Assembly: GCA_905331475.1 (NCBI GenBank) | Contig: CAJNYU010002676.1 | Coordinates: forward strand, 62,001-126,000 | Direction: 5' to 3' | DNA: 64,000 nt | Origin: Rotaria socialis | Lineage: Eukaryota > Rotifera > Eurotatoria > Philodinida > Philodinidae | Part shown: positions 39,102 through 50,514 of the stretch, piece after piece | Position numbering within the stretch: position 1 is the stretch's first letter | Layout: each line of letters opens with the position of its first letter | Translations under genes and position numbers: made by a program | The notes under the pieces: model-generated | The model's database searches: none | What the model was told of the DNA's origin: nothing | The model's input: only the letters and a program-made list of their open reading frames with translations

Positions 39102-40430
39102 ATGGCCAAAGAAGAGAAAGAATTCGGTGGTACACTGGGAGCCATTGGTATAATGATATTTTCTCATTTTATACCATTTTATTTTGCACTATCACTGCAA
39201 TACAATTCTGGCGGTCTTTATTTTCCATCATCAATTAATGAATTTATTGAAAATTTTAAAGAAACATGTTCACCAACATGGTCGAATTTTTTTCTTTATA
39301 CCGGTTTTTTTGTTATACAGCTTATATTTGCTGCTATTTTACCTGGTCTTGAGGTTAAAGGTTTACCTTTACCTACTGAAAATAATCGGCAATATACTTA
39401 TAAATGTAATGCATTATCAAGTTGGTATTTAACATTGATAGTAGGTGGCATACTTCATTTTACTGGTATATTTCGATTAACAATATTAGCTGATAATGTT
39501 GGTTCAATACTTTGCGTAGCTGTAATATTTAGTGATATTTTATCAGTAGTTATTCATTTTTATGCTATATTAACCAGTCAAACATGTCGAATGGCCCATT
39601 CGCCTATTTATGATTTTTTTATGGGAGTTTGGTTGAATCCACGTATTCGAATTTTAGGACAAGATGTTGATCTTAAAATGATAGCTGAAGTACGTTTATC
39701 ATGGCTTCTATTATTTCTTTTGATTGTTTCTGCTGCGTTAAAACAATATGAAACATTTCATACTGTTACATGGCCAATGATATTTATTTTAACAGCTCAA
39801 TTACTCTATATAAATGCTTGTATGAAAGGTGAAGAATGCATTCCAGTAACTTGGGATATATTTTACGAGAAATGGGGTTGGATGTTAATCTATTGGAATT
39901 TAGCTGGTGTTCCATTTGTATATGCATTTCAAGCATATTATATTCTTGTGAATTGTTTACGTACAGGAAAACCAAATGAAAATGTGTCAATGATATTTAT
40001 TATTATTTTATTCATTGTACTTTTTATTGCTTACTATATATGGGATTCATCTCTATCACAAAAAATTCGTTTTCGTATGAGACAACAAGGGATCTATGTA
40101 ACACAACATGGATTTCCACAAGTTCCATGGAATGAAATAAAGAATCCAAAGTATATGAAAACGGAATGTGGTTCACCATTATTAATCGATGGCTATTGGA
40201 AATATTGTCGTAAACCACCATATACAGCTGATATATGTATGGCGACATGTTGGGCATTGTCATGCCATCAATGGACTGGTGCTTTACCTTACTTTTATCC
40301 AATATTCTTTTTCTTTATGATTATTCATCGGTATACGCGTGATATGGCTCGATGTCAGGCCAAATATGGAAAAGATTGGACAATTTATTGTGAACGAGTG
40401 CCATATGCATTTATTCCCGGAGTCATTTGA
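39102..40430 (+). CDS. ERG4/ERG24-family sterol reductase, intronless
   Basis: A single uninterrupted exon encodes 442 residues with many hydrophobic membrane segments, as expected of an ER sterol reductase that reduces a sterol double bond with NADPH. The N-terminus (EFGGTLGAIGIMIFSHFIPF) and C-terminal region favour the ERG4 branch (sterol C-24(28) reductase of fungi and some protists) over the ERG24/TM7SF2/DHCR7 branches. The relevant C-terminal pieces are DGYWKYCRKPPYTADICMA near residues 363-381, then LPYFYPIFFFF, HRYTRDMARCQAKYGKDW, and ERVPYAFIP at the end. It is the only gene in the window without an intron inside the coding region; all others have from one to fourteen. Base use looks like its neighbours, so any transfer would be old enough to have ameliorated. 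The exact reaction and origin (horizontal transfer, retrocopy or old animal gene) need a phylogeny. Confidence 0.85.
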   Translation: MAKEEKEFGGTLGAIGIMIFSHFIPFYFALSLQYNSGGLYFPSSINEFIENFKETCSPTWSNFFLYTGFFVIQLIFAAILPGLEVKGLPLPTENNRQYTYKCNALSSWYLTLIVGGILHFTGIFRLTILADNVGSILCVAVIFSDILSVVIHFYAILTSQTCRMAHSPIYDFFMGVWLNPRIRILGQDVDLKMIAEVRLSWLLLFLLIVSAALKQYETFHTVTWPMIFILTAQLLYINACMKGEECIPVTWDIFYEKWGWMLIYWNLAGVPFVYAFQAYYILVNCLRTGKPNENVSMIFIIILFIVLFIAYYIWDSSLSQKIRFRMRQQGIYVTQHGFPQVPWNEIKNPKYMKTECGSPLLIDGYWKYCRKPPYTADICMATCWALSCHQWTGALPYFYPIFFFFMIIHRYTRDMARCQAKYGKDWTIYCERVPYAFIPGVI

Positions 40431-41485
40431 AAATTTCTCATATTGCTCTAGTTTTTTTTTTATTATCTTGACTTTGATACAGATATAATGGCGTCATCTT
40501 TAAATAGCTCTTAAAGTCCTTATCTGAAGACAATCGATAATAAATGATGATAAGGATTATGAAAATATTATAGTTCTGACTCTTCATTAAAAATAGAGCA
40601 AACTATCGACTAGATCATACTGTGTTCGAATTATTTTAAATCAATTTTTTTTTCTTCATATAAAATATACACTTGTAGATCGAAAAGATGAAAGTTCTCA
40701 ACCTTCACATTACTATACATTATAGTTTCCTTTTTTTTAGCTAAGAACATTTTTTTTAACTTTAAAACAATCAACAAACTGGCTCTATTGTGAACATTCA
40801 AATAAGAACTTCACATAACGGAAATTTAGCCCCAAAAATAAATTTTAGTTTTTAAGAAATTGTCATAAAGAATATTTTTAAGTCACAAATTTAAAATTTG
40901 CCCATCTGAAAGCGGATCCATCAGATAGTGGACAAGGTTTTGCATGGTTTAATGTCAACTATTAAAATTACTTTTACGACCAACACTCAAGTTTTAATAA
41001 ACCACAGCAGCTGACACATTGGATTGAGTGAATATGCAGGATATATAAATATTTGGATTATTGCACAAAGGCAAAGTCAAATGAAATTCTCTATTTATAG
41101 ATGCATAAATGCATACTTTTGTATGAACTTACATGAGACGAAAATTACATTTATATTTAGTCCTATTCATTAAAACTCGGATTAACAAACGAGAAGGATA
41201 AGCACAATAAAATTAAAATAAAGCGTGTGGGAGTGGCTATGGTATGACGTCTTTTCTTCGACTACGACGATAACAAGATCAAAATCCAATTATATAGACT
41301 CGGTAATCTTTCCGAAGACGCCGCATTAACAGTTGTTTTCCTGGCGTAAATTTTCGCTACTTAATGTTCTTGTGCTGAAGTAATGCTATGTTTATCTTTG
41401 CTCGAGTGCGTTCTCATTCTGTTAGTACTAGAAAACTAAAATCGAAAAAATAACAAAAATCAACGTTTATCGAAATTGTATTCGA
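40431..41485. other. Intergenic space, convergent 3' ends
   Basis: About 1.05 kb between the reductase stop and the stop of the minus-strand four-pass protein. AT-rich, with several AATAAA-like words and no recognisable gene or repeat. Confidence 0.55.
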
Positions 41486-42207
41486 TTAAGCTTGAACATT
41501 TCCTTTTGAATGCTGTCCATCAAAGTGCGATAGATTTATCGGTTCATCTTTGTTATTATCATGTTCATGTTTGATATATTTCCATAATAAAACTAGTACT
41601 AATAGACGTAAGAGCGTAGTAATAGAATCTAGAAATATCATTAAATTTCTTTGATTACGAATAAACGGTAGACACGATTTTGCATCATCGAATTCAACTT
41701 CACTGCATGTGTCAGAATATTTTGTTTGAAAACTTTGAAAATTTTGTTCGGTATGTCTTTGATCATCGATAGAACAGCATCTATGAAGAATCAATACGAT
41801 TAAATAGACTGAAAACACAAATCTAATCTTAAAACTAACTTGCTGATTTCAATTATAGCTTTTATTGATGGATTTAGTTCTTTATTTTCTTCAATATGAG
41901 AAATCAATTCATTCTTCATCTTAGAAACTATTGTAATTAATTCGTAAATATCACTGAACAAAAAGAGTACGATGACAAAACTCATGGCATAAAATATTCC
42001 ATATGAAAATAGTTTATTTGGTTGTTTACGTGCAAATAAAAGGTAGAGTATTGCACCACATGCAATAAGATAGAAAGCTTGAAAAATAGCATTTAGCATA
42101 TTGCGTTGAATGAATAGTTCAAAACTAAATACAAGCAATCCGAAAAAGGCTCCGAGTCCATAAGTAATTCGAAGAATTAAACGAATTAATTCATGAGAAA
42201 GTTTCAT
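41486..42207 (-). CDS. Small four-pass membrane protein, tetraspanin-like layout
   Basis: Two exons (42207-41840 and 41780-41486) give 220 residues; an in-frame ATG ten codons upstream (42237) is possible. Hydrophobic segments lie at about residues 13-33, 38-58, 68-92 and 168-190. The loop between the third and fourth segments is about 75 residues. It holds four cysteines, a CC pair at 124-125 and single Cys at 148 and 159. The number and order (CC, C, C in a large loop before the last helix) resemble the large extracellular loop of tetraspanins. However, the CCG motif is CCS, the first loop is almost absent, and the overall sequence is not clearly tetraspanin. A charged tail of about 30 residues ends the protein. 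I do not recognise a family with confidence. Confidence 0.65.
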
Positions 42208-44569
42208 TTTCAAAAAAAATATTTTCAAGAAAAACAAAATTATAAAAAAGTGACAGGTGATTGTTAGTTACTTAAAAAGCGCTACATCATATTTTTTAGG
42301 TTTGTAGCGACAAATGAAAAAGTTAAATTTGACGATTCAATCATCTAACTCAGATATACGAAACGAGGCGCTATTTACTTACGTGCTACTGCAAGTATTT
42401 GAATTCAGCTTTCAGATTTTGACACTAACGATATTAGATTTTATTATCGAATCAATTTTCATAAAAATTTATAACTCGACACTTGCACAACGGATTTTTC
42501 TGTAGGTTTCGAGAATTAAAATAGTGCCTTCCATTTTTACTCTATGGTATTGTTCAAATCAAGTAGCGTTGCATGCTTTTGACTAATGAAGTATTGTGCA
42601 AGAAAATGCCGCTTTATATTATACGGCAAAAGCTTACGATGACTGAATTTGAGTAGGCGATTAGTTTGCACAAGTTATCCAAGTATTGATTTGTATAGAA
42701 ATTGACGTAGATGACACGGAGCATGCTAACCCGCCGAATAAGGTCGAGAGGTTCGGTTCGATATTTGCAATGTTTATTAAATATCCAGGCAAATCTTACT
42801 GAGAATTTCATATTTAAATGACAACAAAATTTTCATACAATCACAAACCGTGAGAATTAAATTATTGCTTGAAAAATATATGAACTCTTAATGAACTATG
42901 CAACCCGGCATTGTTAATTGAAAAAAAATACGAGCGTATAGATCAATAGATCTTGTATATTTTACAGACACAAAATTAGTCTTTTTACCGGCCATTTAAA
43001 TTGGTCCTGTCTGAGAAACTATTGAAAAGCGCATTCCCGATGCCCTTGCTCATTGCCATATAACTTCGTAGAGCATCAACTGCTTGCAAAATATAAGTTA
43101 TAGATCAGATTCTTATACGAATGTAATTTGTAATAGTTGAAATGTTCACTTCTATTCTATGACAAATCGAATTAAAGATATATTTCTCATCGGATACACG
43201 AGCCGTTTCCGTTTCATTGAGTATTGTTTTTGACAAGTATAGAATTTCGATTTAGAAAAAAACAACGAACTCATTTTCTTCGAATGTTAATTTTAATAAC
43301 TATACTGGTTCACTGATTTGTATATTCATTCTAGATAGATTCCTTTGTAATTTTTATGCATTTACATCTTTATGTTTATTGCTTCTTTTCTCTAGTCTAT
43401 TTCGTATCAAATAATAGAAGTTTCAATTGATTTACATCAAGTGATTAAATTACCATAGCAAAGCTATTTCTTGCAGTATTTTGGTTCATGTCTATTCTCG
43501 CACATAATTATCATGTCCTCAAATACTTTAGTCAATATATTTCTATTTACACGTCATTATAATAGTGATATAATAAAGAAGATAAAAATAAAATAATACT
43601 TGAAAATGTAGACAACATGAAAAGAAAAAAACTGATTAGACGTTGAGCGGAAATAAAATATTTCCATATAATATTCTGCTTCAAAAAGAAAATCGATAAA
43701 CAAAAATCCATAATAAATTAAAGGGTGCACAAGACAAAATAGTGCGTTTTAATTGTTCTCAATTAATCGAAAAAATTTCATTTTCTATTTCATTTGGTTC
43801 TCAAGATTTTAAAATTTCATGTAATCAAAAGAAATTGATTTCGAAGTATATCCTATTCTCATTTTATTTTTCCGAATGAATAAGTAATCATGACATTGGT
43901 TTACCTCGTTCGCCTTTATCGAGCATTTCATGCTAAGACTATGAATATTTCAATCTGATTTATGTGTTCATTTATCAGAAAAAAAAGAACTTTTTTTTCT
44001 TTTTCTTTAGTCTTAGTTCATTCAAAAACAAAGAAAAATATTTCTGTTTCCGATATCGGCTTTCTATTATATAAATTCTTATTAAATTAATCCCCTTTTA
44101 CAAATAATCGTCACACGAGATCATATTTTTTTCATGTGCGAGAATAATTCCCTTAAAAATTTATCGATTTATAAAGAATCTTAGAGAGTCATGACAATAA
44201 GAAAAAACACATCACCACCTATATGAATCATTTATTATCAAAATATTATACAATCGTCTATAACTAAATTATGATTAAAAACAAAAGCATACACTTTATC
44301 TTAACTAATAACTGTGAATGTTGATGACAATAGATTGAGTCATATTTTAATAGTTATAGTCAAATGTTGAAAGAAATCAATTTTATTCTTCTTTATTTAG
44401 TCTCAAAGAACAAATGTGGATAATTAAGTCATTTTATTCAATCGAGAGAAATATATCGGCTAGTGCATGACATATTTTTTAATATTTGCGTTTCATATTG
44501 CTTTTTCCCTTTTGTTTTCTGATGTGAAAATATTTATTTTGCTTTCCCCTGTCTTTTTTTTGAATAATA

Positions 44570-44575
<6 letters not shown>

Positions 44576-44607
<32 letters not shown>
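44576..44607. repeat. (GA)n microsatellite
   Basis: Uninterrupted GA dinucleotides over about 32 bases, followed after 55 bases by a (GAAA)n run at about 44662-44688. Confidence 0.9.
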
Positions 44608-44609
<2 letters not shown>

Positions 44610-45807
44610 GAAAGGGTGTATCGTGCTCTCGATGGGTCTACAAAGACAAGAAGATCTATTCAGAGAAAGAAAGAAAGAAAGAAAGAAAACAGAAACAAGT
44701 CATCTTCTTTTGCCATAAAGGAAATAAATGAACTCCAAGTGTGCGTGCTTGATGAGGGTGCTGCCATCGGCTACAGCAACAACCACTTTTACTATAAAGA
44801 AGAAAAAATAAGAAGACGTAGCATCTAAAATAACAATTAACTGACAAGCACGAGCTTGTTTCTGATGACAGGAGAGTCTTTTTCTTTGTTCCGTTAGGTA
44901 GCAGAGACGGATGAGCATGTTGTGATTAGAATGTGTTTTATTTTTGTGTGCCTCTGTATTTTCGTCTATTTTTCTCATGTGTAACTAACCGAAAGATGGT
45001 AAGCTTTTGTCATGTAAAATGAAGCTTGAATAAAAAACTAAGCACGATCTATTAAAGTATTTATGAGATCATCTATATTATCAAAAAATCCTTTTTTGTT
45101 TTAATTTCCATATTCCAAACACACTCTCACCCTCTAGTGACCTGTGTGTAACTACATTTATATATGCATCAGATTACTTTTTGTGTTAATGAAAATATTT
45201 CTTATATTCGTATTTATAGATACCTCTCTCTATATATTATGCATACCAACAGACTGTCAAGGGCAAGTATTTTAATATAGAGTTGACTATTTATCTTAAA
45301 TATTTCAAAATAGATCTTTCAATAGCTGTTTACAAGTTATATCAAGAGTAATAATTGATGTTTTTTTCCAAGTTTCTAGTTTCTTCATGTTGATTAGAAT
45401 AAAAATAGTAGAAAGGTGAAGAGCAAAACGAAAAGAAACATGATTTGATCATTGACTATGATCAGTAATACATTCTTTTCTAGACTATTTTTGAGTATTT
45501 GTTTTCTTGTTCATAAACAGCAGGCATAGTAGACGAAGCGTCACACTTGCCTTTTTTCCGCTACTTCTCTTCGTCACTTATTCTTCTCTTTAGTTTGCTG
45601 ACTTGTTATTTTGCACTCCTTCAAAAAAAATTTTGCCGATGGAATGAGTGCAGAAATTGATTGAATGTATAATGAGAAGTGTTTGAAATTACTGACAGCG
45701 TCGCTGATTAAAAATAGGTAAAATAATGAAACAGAACGAGATGGTATGTGCGAAAGAGATAGAGGGATGTTAATATCTAAACTGGATAGGTAAGTATAGA
45801 CGCTATA

Positions 45808-45815
<8 letters not shown>

Positions 45816-45842
<27 letters not shown>
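45816..45842. repeat. (AG)n microsatellite
   Basis: A run of A is followed by about 13 AG units, roughly 490 bases before the RAB start codon. Confidence 0.9.
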
Positions 45843-45846
<4 letters not shown>

Positions 45847-46330
45847 ACAAAATTACTTCCTGTTCACAATCCTGTTTCCCTTCATTTTACTAATTCCGAC
45901 TCTTATATCTACTAGTAGTCATCAAGCACACACACACACACATACAGAGATCCCTCATTCGTGGTAATAACGGCATCTTTCATCTTGATCTATTGTGTTC
46001 AACTTCACAGATGACATTATAGCTAAGTAGATTGCGAATTTTTACACTTATTTTTATGTATAGAAATCAGTTTTTGTCACCTACTGAATAGGAAAGTAAC
46101 ACTTGAGTGAAGATTGTCAGAAATTCTCTATCTATTAAATCTAGAAAACAGGCAAGAATTGTAATTCTATGTGTCAATCTATATCGACTTTAAGGAACCG
46201 GCAGTCCTTTGTCTATGTGTTCGATTGTTCAAAATAAAAACAAGAGAATATTGTGTTCTAGATTTTATTTTTGTACGATGTAAGAACTGTCATATCTACA
46301 AAGCAAACTTAATCGAAACTTCAATCATCT

Positions 46331-47367
46331 ATGGACTCACTTAACCCATTTTCAAAATCAGCAAATTTTCCATCATTTACACCAATTAAAAATATTGATC
46401 GTTCATCAACGGTTACATATGGTGATGGATGTGTTTATACAGGTCCTTTAACTGCACAATATTACGTAGTTCAACCAAAATCGATAAGCGAAATGTCAAA
46501 ATGCGCAACATCTCATGATGACGAACAAAACAATGCTTCATTATCATCTCCTAGTATAAATAATCTCTCACTAACATCTTCGCCATCAATTGAAACAACG
46601 AATAGTAGTAGCGATTATCAATTTAAAGTTATGCTATTAGGCGATAGTGGCGTTGGTAAGCTTCACATTATTTCTATTTTGATTTATTTATCTTATATAT
46701 AGGTAAAACATGTCTGCTTGTACGATTTAAAGATGGTACATTTCTTTCTGGCAGTTTCATAGCTACGGTTGGAATTGACTTTCGAAATAAACTAGTCACA
46801 CTTGGCGATAAAAAAATAAAATTGCAAATATTTGATACAGTAAATTTTTTTTTGTTTTAATTATTATAATAAACTTCAGTTGTACTTTTCTTTTTCAAGG
46901 CCGGCCAAGAACGTTTCCGTTCTGTAACACATTCATATTATCGTGACGCCAATGCACTATTATTGCTCTACGATGTAACATCATATTCATCATTTGAAAA
47001 TATATCAGCTTGGCTAAGCGAAATAAAAGAATCCGCACATGATGGTGTAATTATAATGTTAATCGGAAATAAAATTGATAAATCTCAACGTGTTGTATCA
47101 AGAGAAACTGGCGAACGTTTAGCAAGAGATTATGAAGTTAGCTTTATTGAAACATCTGCTAAAACAAGTCAAAATGTCGAATTAGCATTTATGGCAACAG
47201 CTCAAGCACTACTTGATAAAGAATTAACTCGAAAAACTCAACATAATGGACATTTTACATTAAATGATACATTTAAAATGTCTAGATTATCATCAATCAA
47301 TCACAATCGAGATAGTTATAATAATACGACGAATAGTTCTAAAGCTTCTGGCCGGTGCTGTTATTAA
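46331..47367 (+). CDS. RAB26: RAB26/RAB37-type small GTPase
   Basis: Three exons (46331-46655, 46703-46839, 46900-47367) give 309 residues. All GTPase motifs are intact: P-loop GDSGVGKT (about 104-111), switch I with [36 protein letters not shown] and ETSAK. The stretch [19 protein letters not shown] and the [17 protein letters not shown] block are characteristic of the RAB26/RAB37 pair, which act on secretory granules and synaptic vesicles; RAB26 versus RAB37 cannot be separated here. The C-terminus GRCCY is a double-cysteine geranylgeranylation site. The N-terminal extension of about 100 residues, rich in Ser, Asn and Thr, is long for a Rab; RAB26 also has an extended N-terminus, which is the reason for the symbol chosen. 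The first intron interrupts the P-loop. Confidence 0.93.
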
Positions 47368-48000
47368 TGAGAATAAAGCAAAAAAAATCAAAAGAGAAGA
47401 AAGTAAAACAACTTATTCACACGAATTTTAATGGAAAATTTGTTTACAGTTGTCAATATGCTTCTGTGCTTTGTCAAAAAATAATAAATTCAACTGAAAT
47501 AGCTCTTTAAATTAATTAATAGTTGAGAAAGAAAAAGATTCGTAATGTGACACGAAACCAATATAACTAATATAATATTTAATCAAAAAAGAGAATCGTT
47601 AAAGGAAACTATTGCGTTTTTCTATTGGAAAATGCGACCCGATAATTTTTTGCAAAATATCGTTTAATTTTTCGAAATATATATGCAATATTTTTCAGTG
47701 TATGTTAAATATATAGTTGAACCTTAAAATGAGCTATGAGATCTTGCGACATAACTATAGCCTAGAGAAAAATATTCATACGCAAAATGGTTCTTTTTGA
47801 TCAAGTTCGCATACCGACTCATTAATTAAATAGTCCAGGATTAGAAATAGTTTTAACTGTTATTTCTCAAAATAGAACAAAGCTAATTGTAATTCGATTA
47901 TTATTTTCTAGAATTATAGCTAATAAGCTTCACTAAACTATGTAGTTATTTCTGTATTGTATTTAATTTACCAGGGGGAAACGACGGATTTGAAGTAGAA

Positions 48001-48116
48001 AAGTAAGCCAAAGCACTTCAAAGTAGACTACTTGAAGTAGCTCAAAGTACCATCCAAGTAGCCCAACGTAGGAACAAGTAGCTTAACGTAGTTCAAAGTA
48101 ACTTCAAGTTCAAAAG
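48001..48116. repeat. Degenerate 20-base tandem repeat
   Basis: Successive 20-base units starting at 48041, 48061 and 48081 align as (C/G)(C/T)(T/C)(C/T)AA(A/C)GTA...(C)AAGTA, for example GCCCAACGTAGGAACAAGTA and GCTTAACGTAGTTCAAAGTA. More divergent copies flank them. The AAGTA word recurs in phase. It does not code for anything recognisable. Confidence 0.6.
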
Positions 48117-50335
48117 TCTACCGTTCTCCCCTTGTTAATTTATCATAAACGATAACAAAACTTCTCATGTTATGTTAAACTTACATAATTCTGTGTGAAT
48201 ATCAATCATCGAAGAGCTTTTGACTGTTGTTATTAATTATGGTGTTATCAGATTTCGAACTGATAATTATCATTCTAGTAGAACTTATGATTCAAACGGT
48301 GTAAATCTAAATAACAACAGATAAAGATTTATTATTAATAATTCAAGATAATAGTTGACATATGTCACATAAAAATAAATTCTTATCGTGAATTATTGTC
48401 TTCTATGAATATATTAAATCCTTCAATTTCCAGTTCAAAACTACCTCTAGTCTATATACACGTGCTAATCATCAAAGTCGGAATTGTGCAGGTATCCGTT
48501 ATAACTCGATTGTAACAACAAAACAACATGTTTATAGTAATGTGAAATTAATAATTAGTGATTGGGTGAGAATACTTATTAAGCATAAGAATACGTTTAT
48601 TCTTATCTTTAAAATCTAGGCAAAGAAGAGTGTGTTTCTTTTTTCTATTGATGTTATAGTCTTATCCAATCAGATTATCGATCTTGCGCAACAATCTGAA
48701 ATCATATTTTGCAAATCACACTAGAATTTAACTGAAAGTAAAATAAAAAAGCTCTATAATAGAAAAACATGATAAATGATTTGTATATTACAATCTGACC
48801 CAATCTATCATATATAAGCTATGACTATTTTAAAAAGTAAAGAACAGTCAAAAGCACGTCAATGAAGAGCAAACAAGTCATTATTTTCACCAATTTATAT
48901 TATTTTACATGATTAATTATTTTCTTCTACTATTCATAACAACTGTGAATATAAATGAATGATGGTCTAATTATTAAGATTCGATAAATAGTACGTTGTC
49001 TACAGGCTTTTACTTGGATTATCAACAACAATATGTAGTGTAATGAAAAACATCTATTATAACCTTTAGAGGATTTCTTTCGGTAAAAGTTCGCAGAATA
49101 TTTATTGACCTGGAAATCATGACAAAAGAGAAAAACTAACATAATATATAAAAATAGTTATGAAAAACGACCAAACAAAAACTAACTCATAGCGAACAAC
49201 AAATATCAACGAAAATAAATTCTTTCATGAATTGAAAATTCTCTCTGTTAATTTTAAACAATGAATAACAATTTCTTTTTCTTTTCAATTAGATAATGAA
49301 CATACTATTAATTGATTTCTACACATAGCTATCTTCTTTTCATGAATAACACTTGTTCATTGTTTATATCTGCATGATTAATGGATGAATAACTTCGGAC
49401 AAATTTCAATCGACCGTATCCTTATCAGAGACTAATGATTTAACTACATTAATGAATATGATTCATTCCTATCTACTACTATTTTTCATTTGATCCTATC
49501 ATCATTGAACTTCTTATCTTTAAACATAAGCATTCTTTTCTTTTTCTACACCGACATGCTAAAACAAATAAAACATTGCTACAAGACAGCGCCTCACTCT
49601 ATATTCTTTTTGTCTAAAATAAACATTGACAAAATAAATATATATATATATATTTATATATGAATGTATGAGATAGTATTTTATGTTCGATTTCTATTGA
49701 CATATACAATGGTATAATATCATCAAACGATAGAAAGAAAATTCTTCCGTCCCAAACGATAAACTAATTTGCCGGTTTTTTTTCCGCTTATATAGATAGG
49801 AAAAACAACATTTGATCATGGAGAAGGAAATAAGATCATTTATATGGTTGCATCGCCTAACAACATCAGACTGATTGAATTCTTTGTCTATCTCGAGAGA
49901 GAGTGGGACGGAAATGATTATCGGGCGGAGATAATTCTTTTTGTTTTCAATTATAACGAAATACAATGATCGAAAATAGACATTGAGTAGATTCATATTC
50001 GAGTTCTTTTTTTCTCGCTCTGCAAAAAACAACAACAAAAACAACAGCAAAAACATAAAAAAGCAAAAAAAAAAGAAAGGAGCAAAGCGAAAAACCCTTC
50101 CATAAAAAGAACTAATAAATAATGTTCAAGATGTATGTTGTTGTCTTTTTTTCAATTTGTTCATTAAGGCATCAATAAAACTCATTTTTTCCTCTTATTT
50201 TTTGCAATCTGACACAACAAACATAAACAGAACAAATAAAAAAGAAGGAAAGAAAATCGAACCGATACAGTTGGAGAGATCGAGCAGTTCATGTGTTTTT
50301 TTTTGTTAGCCGTTGATGATAGTTATCTTACGCTT

Positions 50336-50338
<3 letters not shown>

Positions 50339-50369
<31 letters not shown>

Positions 50370-50430
50370 TAAATAAAATAAAATGAGAAAAGAAATGATA
50401 CACACACGCACACACGCACACACACGCGAG
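50339..50430. repeat. CA-rich microsatellites
   Basis: A pure (CA)n run of about 30 bases (50339-50368) is followed, after an AT-rich gap, by an interrupted CACACG array (about 50399-50428). They lie just past the dematin-like stop codon, possibly in its 3' UTR. Confidence 0.9.
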
Positions 50431-50514
50431 CATCTACAATAAAGCAGAAAGCATTCTCGGGATAAACAATCTAATATGTAGAAAAAACGAAAAGGAAAAG
50501 GAGAAAAAAATCTT

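Larger units (their letters stand above)
42208..46330. other. Long divergent intergenic region upstream of the RAB gene
   Basis: About 4.1 kb with no gene recognised. The part nearer the RAB gene carries several purine-rich simple repeats (listed separately) and a short (CA)n at about 45930-45942. The remainder is AT-rich without features I can name. Confidence 0.55.
47368..50514. other. Convergent intergenic region between the RAB and dematin-like genes
   Basis: About 3.1 kb. It contains a degenerate 20-base tandem repeat (listed separately), (TA)n near 49639-49656 and CA-rich microsatellites near 50339-50430. A minus-strand frame of 120 codons at 49694-50056 lies downstream of the dematin stop. 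It has repetitive hydrophobic and lysine-rich content and is probably chance or 3' UTR. Confidence 0.55.

Noticed and set aside
44576-44688. Possible CRISPR-like or satellite array
   Set aside because: Simple GA/GAAA microsatellite without spacers; the genome is eukaryotic.
49694-50056. 120-codon minus-strand frame past the dematin stop
   Set aside because: Composition is hydrophobic and lysine-rich low complexity; no domain, no splice links, and it lies where a 3' UTR is expected.
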